Assembly: GCA_023255235.1 (NCBI GenBank)
Contig: JALRJA010000425.1
Span: 1 to 5,359, forward strand
Length of the DNA: 5,359 nucleotides
Direction: 5' to 3'
Source: Flaviramulus sp.
GTDB taxonomy: Bacteria; Bacteroidota; Bacteroidia; Flavobacteriales; Flavobacteriaceae
Below are positions 1 to 5,359 of the stretch, in pieces (position 1 is the first letter of the stretch; each line of letters starts with the position of its first letter). The position numbers and the translations under genes are program-made. The notes below the pieces were generated by a model. That model saw nothing but the letters and a program-made list of their open reading frames with translations, was not told the DNA's origin and did not search any database.

Positions 1-84
1 TGTAAAATCAAAAATCGTAACTCAATTTCAGAATTACGAATTCAGAATTACGAATGTAAAATCGTAACTCGTAACTCAAAAATC
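1..84. repeat. 84-base exact direct repeat, copy 1
   Basis: Bases 1-84 are identical, base for base, to bases 137-220. The copy contains two tandem TTCAGAATTACGAA units and three TCGTAA words. Because the match begins at base 1, the true left end of the duplication may lie outside the window. The sequences diverge after base 84, where copy 1 runs into GTAACTCAATTTC and copy 2 into AAAAATCGTAACTCCC. Confidence 0.95.
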
Positions 85-136
85 GTAACTCAATTTCAGA
101 ATTACGAATTCAGAATTACGAATTCAGAATTACGAA

Positions 137-220
137 TGTAAAATCAAAAATCGTAACTCAATTTCAGAATTACGAATTCAGAATTACGAATGTAAAATCG
201 TAACTCGTAACTCAAAAATC
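137..220. repeat. 84-base exact direct repeat, copy 2
   Basis: This is the second copy of the sequence at 1-84, offset by 136 bases and without a mismatch. The intervening bases 85-136 hold a third, related block with three rather than two TTCAGAATTACGAA units, so the whole segment looks like unequal expansion of one ancestral block. Perfect identity suggests a recent duplication or ongoing recombination. Confidence 0.95.
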
Positions 221-233
221 AAAAATCGTAACT

Positions 234-296
234 CCCAAATCGTAAATCGTAACTCCCAAATCGTAAATCATAACTCCCAAATCGTAAATCGTAACT
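234..296. repeat. Three 21-base tandem units
   Basis: Three head-to-tail 21-base units at 234-254, 255-275 and 276-296 each begin CCCAAATCGTAAATC and end TAACT. Units 1 and 3 are identical. Unit 2 has a single G to A change, turning its second TCGTAA into TCATAA. Two turns of DNA per unit would put successive copies on the same helix face, but nothing in the sequence proves that proteins bind here. Confidence 0.92.
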
Positions 297-305
297 TCAA
301 AATAC

Positions 306-313
306 TATCTTCG
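306..313 (+). promoter_or_regulatory. Possible -7 box of the antiporter gene
   Basis: TATCTTCG matches the Bacteroidetes -7 consensus TAnnTTTG at all positions but one and sits 13 bases before the antiporter ATG. No TTG-type -33 element is evident at the expected distance; that region is the end of the repeat array. The box overlaps another TCGTAA word (311-316), so the promoter and the upstream array share their core word. Confidence 0.35.
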
Positions 314-326
314 TAAAAAAGAGTAT

Positions 327-1277
327 ATGAGTTTACTTTGGGTTATATTAGGATTCCTATTATTAGTAGTAGGAGGCGAGTTTTTAGTACGAGCATCAGT
401 AGCCTTATCATTTAAGTTTAAAATATCTAAAATGGTTATAGGCATGACGGTAGTATCGTTTGCAACCTCAGCTCCCGAATTATTGGTTAGTTTACAAGCA
501 GCCCTAACAGGGTCGCCAGCCATAGCCATAAACAATGTGGTGGGGTCTAATATAGCAAACATAGCATTGGTGTTGGGTATCACAGCCATGGTAACACCCA
601 TAATGGTAGACCAATCGTTCTACAAACTCAATTGGCCAGTAATGATGCTATTTTCATTAGTTTTATATTACACACTAAAAAACGACAATCTATTAAGCAC
701 CATAGAAGGTGTAATTTTATTTTCCGCACTAATAATTTTCCTATTCATATTAATAAAAAGTGTTAAACAAGATACCTCTATTGACGATGTAGATGAAACA
801 TTAGCTATAGTATCCAATTTTAAAATTGTATTATGGTTGCTCATAGGTGCATTTGCCTTATATTTTGGTAGCCAGTGGCTAGTAGAAGGCTCACAAAATA
901 TAGCCCGAGCTATAGGCGTTAGTGAAGCCGTAATAGGTGTATCGTTAATAGCCGTTGGAACCAGCGTACCAGAATTGGCAGCATCAGTAATTGCTGCTGC
1001 CAAACAAGAAAAAGCTATTTCATTAGGAAATTTAATAGGTTCAAATATATTTAATATAGGCTCTGTTTTAGGCTTAACAGCTATTATAAAACCCATACCA
1101 GTAACAGAACCTCAAATACTATCAAGCGATATCTTTTGGATGCTTGGTTTTGCAGTCATATTATTACCCTTAATTGTTTTACCAAACAAAATGCAAATTA
1201 ACAGAATAAAAGGTTTCTTTTTAGTTATTGCCTATGGCGTATTTATGTTTATAGTTTTTACAAAAGGAAAAATTTAA
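327..1277 (+). CDS. CaCA-family Na+/Ca2+ antiporter (YrbG-like)
   Basis: This 316-residue inner-membrane protein is expected to exchange Ca2+ for Na+ (or H+) across the cytoplasmic membrane. It has the two inverted alpha repeats that define the Ca2+:cation antiporter family. Alpha-1 is at about residues 39-88, with ATSAPELLVS (E51) and NVVGSNIANI (N78). Alpha-2 is at about 204-253, with VGTSVPELAAS (E216) and NLIGSNIFNI (N243). E51 and E216 are the expected cation-ligand glutamates. About ten hydrophobic segments cover nearly the whole length, and the acidic stretch SIDDVDE (151-157) lies in the central loop joining the two halves. Length is normal for bacterial YrbG-type members. ATG at 327 is chosen because the first membrane helix starts immediately after it. 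The A-rich leader has only a weak GAG purine patch. Exact ion specificity cannot be read from sequence alone. Confidence 0.93.
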   Translation: MSLLWVILGFLLLVVGGEFLVRASVALSFKFKISKMVIGMTVVSFATSAPELLVSLQAALTGSPAIAINNVVGSNIANIALVLGITAMVTPIMVDQSFYKLNWPVMMLFSLVLYYTLKNDNLLSTIEGVILFSALIIFLFILIKSVKQDTSIDDVDETLAIVSNFKIVLWLLIGAFALYFGSQWLVEGSQNIARAIGVSEAVIGVSLIAVGTSVPELAASVIAAAKQEKAISLGNLIGSNIFNIGSVLGLTAIIKPIPVTEPQILSSDIFWMLGFAVILLPLIVLPNKMQINRIKGFFLVIAYGVFMFIVFTKGKI

Positions 1278-1341
1278 ACCAAATTTTTTAAATCGCAAAT
1301 ACTATTCATTAAAACACCTTTAATAAAATAGATTTAGTTAA

Positions 1342-1383
1342 AAACAAAAAGCACTTGCTATATTTAGCAAGTGCTTTTTGTTT
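1342..1383. terminator. Bidirectional intrinsic terminator between convergent genes
   Basis: A perfect 19-bp inverted repeat (arms 1342-1360 and 1365-1383) surrounds a four-base loop. The arm core is AGCACTTGCTA, flanked by A and T tracts, so the stem ends in a T-rich tract when read from either strand. It lies 64 bases after the antiporter stop and 22 bases after the glutamine synthetase stop on the opposite strand, the place expected for a shared terminator of converging transcripts. Confidence 0.92.
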
Positions 1384-1405
1384 AAATAAAAACCAAATGT
1401 GATTA

Positions 1406-2428
1406 TTATATTTTAGCCGATTTAACGGTTTTAATAATACGTCCAGCAATTTTGTATGGATCGCCGTTTGAAGCAGGTCTTCTATCTTCTAGCCAGCCTT
1501 TCCAGCCTTTTTCTACAGTTGCTATTGGAATACGAATAGACGCTCCACGATCTGATACGCCATAAGAGAAATCATTAATAGAAGCCGTTTCATGTAAACC
1601 AGTTAAACGTTGGTCATTAAACTCACCATAAACAGCAATATGTTCTTTTACTACAGGTCTAAAAGCTTCACAAATTTTCTCGTAAGTAGCTTTATCTCCG
1701 GCACTTCTTAATGTAGAGTTAGAAAAGTTTGCATGCATACCAGAACCATTCCAGTCCATGTCTTTACCTAATGGTTTAGGGTGGTATTCAATATAGTACC
1801 CATATTTTTCGGTTAATCTATCTAATAAATATCTAGCAACCCATAATTCATCACCAGCCAATTTGGCTCCTTTAGCAAAAAGTTGAAATTCCCATTGCCC
1901 ACAAGCAACCTCTTGGTTAATACCTTCAAAGTTTAAGCCAGCAGCAATACATAAATCGGCATGCTCTTCAACTAAATCTCTACCATGGGTATTTTTTCCG
2001 CCCACAGAGCAGTAGTACAACCCTTGTGGAGCAGGATAACCACCAACAGGGAAACCTAATGGTAGTTGTGTTGCCGTATCCATGATGAAATACTCTTGTT
2101 CAAAACCAAACCAAAAATCATTGTCATCATCATCAATAGTTGCTCTACCATTTGATACATGAGGTGTACCGTCTGGATTTAAAACTTCAGTCATTACTAA
2201 ATACCCGTTATGACGCTCAGGATCTGGAAAGATAGCCACAGGCTTTAAAATACAATCTGAAGATCCACCTTCTGCTTGACGCGTTGAAGATCCATCAAAA
2301 GACCAATTTCCTAATTCTTCTAACGTCCCTTTAAAATTTTCATGTTCTTCTACTTTGGTTTTACTTCTCATGTTTTGAGTTGGAAAGTACCCATCTAACC
2401 AAATGTATTCTAATTTAATTTTAGCCAT
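1406..2428 (-). CDS. Glutamine synthetase type II (eukaryotic-type GSII)
   Basis: This cytoplasmic enzyme joins glutamate and ammonium to glutamine using ATP. The 340 residues are the length of a GSII, far shorter than GSI (about 470) or GSIII (about 730). The N-terminal beta-grasp domain carries WSFDGSSTRQAEGGSSD (42-58). The catalytic domain follows with GFEQEYF (108-114; E110 and E112 are probable metal ligands), INQEVACGQWEFQ (170-182), DWNGSGMHANFS (225-236), GLHETASI (277-284), RGASIRIP (294-301) and LEDRRPASNGDPY (313-325). No key motif is missing, so it should be active. The GSI adenylylation loop is absent, as is normal for GSII, so control is probably transcriptional or by metabolites. 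It is divergent from the type III enzyme gene and convergent with the antiporter gene. The ATG at 2428 has no Shine-Dalgarno sequence, as is common in Bacteroidetes. Confidence in the family is very high; the symbol varies (glnA or glnII). Confidence 0.97.
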   Translation of the reverse strand: MAKIKLEYIWLDGYFPTQNMRSKTKVEEHENFKGTLEELGNWSFDGSSTRQAEGGSSDCILKPVAIFPDPERHNGYLVMTEVLNPDGTPHVSNGRATIDDDDNDFWFGFEQEYFIMDTATQLPLGFPVGGYPAPQGLYYCSVGGKNTHGRDLVEEHADLCIAAGLNFEGINQEVACGQWEFQLFAKGAKLAGDELWVARYLLDRLTEKYGYYIEYHPKPLGKDMDWNGSGMHANFSNSTLRSAGDKATYEKICEAFRPVVKEHIAVYGEFNDQRLTGLHETASINDFSYGVSDRGASIRIPIATVEKGWKGWLEDRRPASNGDPYKIAGRIIKTVKSAKI

Positions 2429-2468
2429 AATAAATGATTTAATAAATATGAAATTAATTATATGACAA

Positions 2469-2476
2469 CAAATATA
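2469..2476 (-). promoter_or_regulatory. Probable -7 box of the GSII gene
   Basis: On the minus strand this reads TATATTTG, a full match to the Bacteroidetes -7 consensus TAnnTTTG, 40 bases before the GSII start codon, which implies a leader of about 35 bases. A clear TTG -33 element is not visible upstream on the same strand. That weakness would fit a promoter that needs an activator, but this is inference. Confidence 0.5.
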
Positions 2477-2502
2477 AATTTTTCCTAATACACTTTAAAT
2501 TT

Positions 2503-2549
2503 TAGGGGGTGGTTTTATTTAACATGTAGTTATTTTTATTTATCCCCTA
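2503..2549. promoter_or_regulatory. Inverted TAGGGGRT pair, candidate operator between the two GS genes
   Basis: TAGGGGGT (2503-2510) is mirrored by ATCCCCTA (2542-2549), which reads TAGGGGAT on the other strand, with 31 bases between them. Both half-sites are flanked on the outside by A/T tracts, and they are the main G/C-rich islands in an otherwise extremely AT-rich 269-base divergent promoter region. Centre-to-centre spacing is 39 bases. The left half-site lies 26 bases upstream of the GSII -7 box, overlapping where its -33 element would be. This could be a regulator site serving both genes, but I cannot name the regulator. Confidence 0.35.
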
Positions 2550-2655
2550 TTTTTTGTGGGCATATTTTAAAAAAACCATTATTTTTTAATTAAATATTGA
2601 AAAATTGTTAATAAGAATATTTTAGTGTTTCTAAAATTTTATCACTTTAGGTTGC

Positions 2656-2663
2656 TATTTTTG
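2656..2663 (+). promoter_or_regulatory. Probable -7 box of glnN
   Basis: TATTTTTG matches TAnnTTTG fully and lies 34 bases before the glnN ATG, giving a leader of roughly 28 bases. No good TTG element is found about 20 bases upstream; TTAGTG near 2622 is the nearest weak candidate. The region between this box and the inverted motif at 2503-2549 is almost pure A/T. Confidence 0.45.
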
Positions 2664-2697
2664 TTTTATTTTTACAGTTAAATTAAATCAATACAAA

Positions 2698-4884
2698 ATG
2701 GCAACACTAAGATTTCATGCTGTTAAAAAATCGTTAAGTTATAAAACGGTTAATTATCAAGAGAAAGATCGTAGATCTGAAATTTTTGGCAAACATGTTT
2801 TCAATGAAAACACCATGCGTCAATACTTAACCAAAGACGCGTTTTTGAGTGTTATGAATGCCATACAATTGGGTAAAAAAATGGATCGAACAATGGCAGA
2901 CCAAGTAGCCTCTTCAATGAAAGATTGGGCACTCTCAAAAGGGGTTACTCATTACACACACTGGTTTCAACCATTAACAGGTGCAACTGCCGAAAAACAC
3001 GATGCTTTTTTTGAAACAATTGGCAACGGAATGGCTATTGAAAAATTTGGAGGAACACAACTAGTACAACAAGAACCTGATGCTTCTAGCTTTCCAAACG
3101 GCGGAATAAGAAATACCTTTGAAGCAAGAGGATATACCGCTTGGGACCCTACTTCTCCAGCATTTATTTACGGAACAACGCTATGTATCCCAACTATTTT
3201 TGTAGCCTATACAGGTGAGGCTTTAGATTATAAAACACCTTTACTGAGAGCCTTAAATGCCATTGATGATGCAGCCACAGACGTTTGCAAATATTTTGAT
3301 AAAAACGTAAAAAAAGTAACAGCTTCATTAGGCTGGGAGCAAGAATATTTTTTAATAGACAAACTATTAGTTGCTAGCAGACCAGACATTACCTTAACAG
3401 GACGCACTTTATTAGGGCACACCTCTGCCAAGGGACAACAACTAGACGATCACTATTTTGGCTCTATACCTACCAGAGCATTAAATTTTATGAAAGACCT
3501 AGAAATAGAATGTATGCTATTAGGAATTCCCGTAAAAACCAGACATAACGAAGTAGCACCAAACCAATTTGAATTAGCCCCAATTTTTGAAGAAGCAAAC
3601 TTAGCTGTTGACCACAATTCCCTACTTATGGATATTATGGGTAGAGTAGCCTCACGCCATAATTTTAAAGTACTACTACACGAAAAACCTTTTGCAGGCA
3701 TCAATGGTTCTGGTAAACACAACAACTGGTCGTTATCAACAGACACAGGAGTTAATTTATTAGCTCCAGGAAAAACACCAATGAGCAATCTTCAATTTTT
3801 AACTTTTTTTGTCAATACAATTAAAGCCGTTTATAAACACGAAGCACTTCTAAGAGCAGCCATAGCATCTGCCAGTAATGACCACAGGCTAGGAGCTAAC
3901 GAAGCACCACCAGCAATTATTTCAGTATTTATAGGCGAACAATTAACCAAAGTTTTAGAAGAACTAGAAGGCGTTACCAAAGGAAAATTATCACCAGAAG
4001 AAAAAACCGAATTAAAACTAAACGTAGTTGGTAAAATACCAGATGTTTTACTAGATAATACAGATAGAAACAGAACATCGCCTTTTGCATTTACCGGAAA
4101 CAAATTTGAATTTAGAGCAGTTGGCTCAACAGCAAATTGCGGAAACCCCATGACAGTCTTAAACACCATTGTAGCAAAACAATTAAAAGACTTTAAAGCA
4201 GAGGTAGATAATTTAATAGACAAGAAAGACTTAAAAAAAGACGAAGCCATTTTCAACGTATTAAGAGAATACATAAAATCCTGCCGAAACATACTATTTG
4301 AAGGAAACGGCTACGGAAAAGAATGGGAAGAAGAAGCCAAAAAGCGAGGCTTAAGCAATCACAAAACAACACCCGAAGCCCTAAAAGCCAGAATTTCTAA
4401 AGAAACCATTGCCTTATTTGAAGAAATGCAAGTAATGAGTAAAGTTGAAACCCAAGCCCGTTTTGAAATAGAAGTAGAAGCATACATCATGCATATTCAA
4501 ATAGAAAGTCGTGTATTAGGCGACATAGCAAGAAACCACATAGTACCAACAGCAGTAAAATACCAAAACATTTTAATAGAAAACGTAAAAGGACTAAAAG
4601 AAATTTTTGAAAAAAAATTCAGCACAGTATCCAAAGAACAAATTAATTTAATAGAAGACATTTCAAGGCACATAGAAGCCATAAACGCCAAAGTAACCAG
4701 CATGATAGACCAACGCAAAAAAGCAAATGCCATAACAGATATACAGAAAAAGGCAGACGCATATTGCAACAAAGTAAAACCATTTTTCAATGAAATTCGC
4801 TACCATTGCGACAAACTAGAACTCTTAGTAGATGATGAACTATGGCCACTAACAAAATACAGAGAATTATTATTTACCAGATAA
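2698..4884 (+). CDS. glnN: Glutamine synthetase type III
   Basis: This cytoplasmic ATP-dependent glutamate-ammonia ligase is of the large GSIII class. At 728 residues it is the usual length for the class and about twice its GSII neighbour. Visible signatures in order are FPNGGIRNTFEARGYTAWDP (132-151), GWEQEYFLIDK (212-222, with metal-ligand glutamates E214 and E216), TRHNEVAPNQFELAP (281-295), HEKPFAGINGSGKHNNWS (328-345) and NRTSPFAFTGNKFEFRAVGS (458-477). The last roughly 200 residues are charged and helix-rich, matching the C-terminal extension typical of GSIII. All catalytic motifs are intact with no frameshift. The ATG at 2698 follows an A-rich leader without a Shine-Dalgarno sequence and gives the family-typical start. 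The gene is divergent from the GSII gene and likely shares its control region. No canonical terminator directly follows; the composite palindrome begins 12 bases after the stop. Confidence 0.97.
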   Translation: MATLRFHAVKKSLSYKTVNYQEKDRRSEIFGKHVFNENTMRQYLTKDAFLSVMNAIQLGKKMDRTMADQVASSMKDWALSKGVTHYTHWFQPLTGATAEKHDAFFETIGNGMAIEKFGGTQLVQQEPDASSFPNGGIRNTFEARGYTAWDPTSPAFIYGTTLCIPTIFVAYTGEALDYKTPLLRALNAIDDAATDVCKYFDKNVKKVTASLGWEQEYFLIDKLLVASRPDITLTGRTLLGHTSAKGQQLDDHYFGSIPTRALNFMKDLEIECMLLGIPVKTRHNEVAPNQFELAPIFEEANLAVDHNSLLMDIMGRVASRHNFKVLLHEKPFAGINGSGKHNNWSLSTDTGVNLLAPGKTPMSNLQFLTFFVNTIKAVYKHEALLRAAIASASNDHRLGANEAPPAIISVFIGEQLTKVLEELEGVTKGKLSPEEKTELKLNVVGKIPDVLLDNTDRNRTSPFAFTGNKFEFRAVGSTANCGNPMTVLNTIVAKQLKDFKAEVDNLIDKKDLKKDEAIFNVLREYIKSCRNILFEGNGYGKEWEEEAKKRGLSNHKTTPEALKARISKETIALFEEMQVMSKVETQARFEIEVEAYIMHIQIESRVLGDIARNHIVPTAVKYQNILIENVKGLKEIFEKKFSTVSKEQINLIEDISRHIEAINAKVTSMIDQRKKANAITDIQKKADAYCNKVKPFFNEIRYHCDKLELLVDDELWPLTKYRELLFTR

Positions 4885-4895
4885 TTAAACTCAGG

Positions 4896-5017
4896 GCGTT
4901 ACCCCAATAAATTGGGGTCGGGCTATACGTTGCAATCTTTTTTATGGCATCAGTACAAAACCAAATAGAACCAACAAAATAGCCATAAAAAAGGATTTTC
5001 ACTACTATCCCTAACGC
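4896..5017. repeat. Composite palindrome, REP/MITE-like intergenic element
   Basis: This is a nested inverted repeat of 122 bases. The outer arms are GCGTTA (4896-4901) and TAACGC (5012-5017). GGG (4920-4922) can pair with CCC (5009-5011). The inner arms CTTTTTTATGGC (4937-4948) and GCCATAAAAAAG (4982-4993) match perfectly over 12 bp around a 33-base A/C-rich loop. A separate side hairpin, ACCCCAAT/ATTGGGGT (4901-4918, 8-bp arms), sits in the left arm only. Between the outer and inner stems pairing is imperfect. The shape suggests a mobile or repeated palindromic unit. It could also act as a transcript end or stabiliser for glnN, although there is no terminal T-run of the normal kind. No transposase is present. 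Confidence 0.7.
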
Positions 5018-5052
5018 AACCAATACAAACCAAATAACAAAACCATATAATT

Positions 5053-5075
5053 CACAAGGTTTAAAAAACCCTGTG
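5053..5075. repeat. Small hairpin upstream of purM promoter
   Basis: CACAAGGTTT (5053-5062) pairs with AAACCCTGTG (5066-5075) across three A residues, with one mismatch on the plus strand (A opposite C). On the minus strand the same position is a G-U wobble, so the stem is fully paired there. No T-run follows directly on either strand, so it is not a standard terminator. It lies 45 bases before the purM -7 box, where an operator could also be. Confidence 0.45.
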
Positions 5076-5120
5076 CAGTATCATATTTTAATTAAAAACA
5101 ATAAATCTTAAAATATTCCT

Positions 5121-5128
5121 TTACTTTG
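5121..5128 (+). promoter_or_regulatory. Probable -7 box of the purM-like gene
   Basis: TTACTTTG, followed by CA, is one mismatch from TAnnTTTG and lies 18 bases before the ATG, implying a leader of only about 12 bases, which is not unusual in Flavobacteriia. No clear TTG -33 element is visible in the A-rich sequence upstream. A promoter here makes the purM-like gene independent of glnN. Confidence 0.45.
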
Positions 5129-5146
5129 CACCACAATACAACACCA

Positions 5147-5359
5147 ATGAGTCAAGAAGTTTCAAAACGCTATGCACAAAGAGGCGTTTCAGCATCAAAA
5201 GAAGATGTACACCAAGCCATAAAAAATATAGATAAAGGGTTATTCCCAAAAGCATTCTGCAAAATAGTACCAGACTATCTAACAAATAACGACGATTACT
5301 GCCTAATCATGCACGCAGACGGAGCAGGAACAAAATCATCATTAGCCTATATGTATTGG
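5147..5359 (+). CDS. purM: Phosphoribosylformylglycinamidine cyclo-ligase (AIR synthetase), 5' part
   Basis: The first 71 codons run open to the window edge; the rest of the gene lies outside. The product should close the imidazole ring of formylglycinamidine ribonucleotide with ATP, giving aminoimidazole ribonucleotide in purine synthesis, in the cytoplasm. The evidence is the AIR-synthetase type N-terminus: RYAQRGVSASKEDVHQAI (8-25), then KAFCKIVPDYL (35-45), and HADGAGTKSSLAYMYW (56-71), which corresponds to the DGVGTK nucleotide/substrate loop of classical PurM. The wording of this N-terminus is that of the Bacteroidetes branch, which differs from E. coli PurM and is sometimes annotated only as an AIR synthase-related protein. 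ATG at 5147 fits the family start and the nearby -7 box. Intactness of the catalytic C-terminal half cannot be judged. Confidence 0.88.
   Translation, partial: MSQEVSKRYAQRGVSASKEDVHQAIKNIDKGLFPKAFCKIVPDYLTNNDDYCLIMHADGAGTKSSLAYMYW

Larger units (their letters stand above)
1..297. repeat. TCGTAA/TTACGA short-repeat array, no gene
   Basis: This gene-free stretch is almost entirely made of short related words. TCGTAA occurs 13 times on the plus strand (for example at 15, 62, 69, 83, 151, 198, 205, 226, 240, 247, 261, 282 and 289). Its reverse complement TTACGA occurs seven times, each inside the 14-mer TTCAGAATTACGAA (27-40, 41-54, 95-108, 109-122, 123-136, 163-176, 177-190). Direct and inverted blocks alternate. 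The array may continue to the left of the window. It stops just before the promoter-like site of the antiporter gene. There are no regular spacers, no transposase and no open frame of note. Its function is unknown; slippage-expanded intergenic repeat and protein-binding array are both possible. Confidence 0.9.

Noticed and set aside
1..297. CRISPR array
   Set aside because: Repeats are only 14-21 bases, directly adjoining or overlapping, partly in inverted orientation, with no unique spacers of constant length and no cas genes nearby.
305..601. Minus-strand frame covering the antiporter start
   Set aside because: It overlaps the antiporter's first alpha repeat on the other strand and runs into its promoter; no family resemblance is seen.
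668..1096. Antisense reading frame of 142 codons inside the antiporter gene
   Set aside because: It lies wholly opposite a strongly conserved membrane protein gene, has no recognisable motif, and its composition is what the reverse frame of the hydrophobic coding sequence would give.
2429..2697. Glutamine riboswitch or other structured leader RNA before the GS genes
   Set aside because: The predicted leaders are only about 28-35 bases, almost pure A/T, and lack any stem or conserved core of known glutamine-sensing RNAs.
3831..4292. Antisense reading frame of 153 codons inside glnN (and smaller ones at 3228-3431, 3453-3788 and 4497-4790)
   Set aside because: All are opposite intact glnN catalytic or C-terminal coding sequence and have no domain signature or promoter of their own; they are chance frames in AT-rich DNA with few antisense stop codons.
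4901..4918. Stand-alone intrinsic terminator of glnN
   Set aside because: The ACCCCAAT/ATTGGGGT hairpin is strong but is followed by CGGGCTATACG and not by a T-run, and it is better explained as part of the larger palindrome.
5018..5146. Purine or PRPP riboswitch before purM
   Set aside because: The likely transcript leader is about 12 bases, too short for an aptamer, and no purine-aptamer stems are visible. The only hairpin lies upstream of the promoter.
1..5359. A new defence, mobile or secretion system
   Set aside because: All five coding regions belong to recognised metabolic or transport families with intact motifs, and no unexplained gap is large enough to hold another protein gene.

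Overview
The window looks like chromosomal DNA of a Flavobacteriia-type Bacteroidetes, probably Flavobacteriaceae. The DNA is very AT-rich. Start codons have A/T-rich leaders without clear Shine-Dalgarno sequences. TAnnTTTG-like -7 boxes of the Bacteroidetes sigma factor lie shortly upstream of several starts. The set of a type II plus a type III glutamine synthetase, and the distinctive N-terminus of the purM-like protein at the right edge, also fit that group. I recognise every protein-coding gene, and all are metabolic or transport housekeeping genes. I see no phage, transposase, CRISPR, toxin or defence genes, and no convincing unknown protein system.

Layout, left to right. Bases 1-297 are a gene-free array of short repeats built on the hexamer TCGTAA in both orientations. 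It includes an exact 84-base direct duplication and three 21-base tandem units. Directly after it comes a complete CaCA-family Na+/Ca2+ antiporter gene (327-1277, +). The antiporter gene converges on a type II glutamine synthetase gene (1406-2428, -), and a 19-bp perfect hairpin between them should terminate both transcripts. A 269-base AT-rich divergent promoter region (2429-2697) separates the type II enzyme from a complete type III glutamine synthetase, glnN (2698-4884, +). This region carries a -7 box for each gene and an inverted pair of TAGGGGRT motifs that could be a shared operator. A gap of about 260 bases (4885-5146) follows. It holds a large composite palindrome resembling a REP or MITE-type element, a smaller hairpin, and a -7 box for the final gene. 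That gene is the first 71 codons of a purM-like AIR synthetase, cut off by the window end.

Functionally, the two glutamine synthetases both make glutamine from glutamate, ammonium and ATP. Their divergent arrangement around one control region suggests a nitrogen-assimilation locus in which two unrelated-length isoenzymes may be co-regulated or alternately regulated. PurM acts in purine synthesis directly after the glutamine-consuming PurL step, so its proximity is metabolically sensible, but it has its own promoter-like site. The antiporter appears functionally separate. The most interesting material is non-coding: the repeat array, the palindrome after glnN, and the inverted motif between the two glutamine synthetases.
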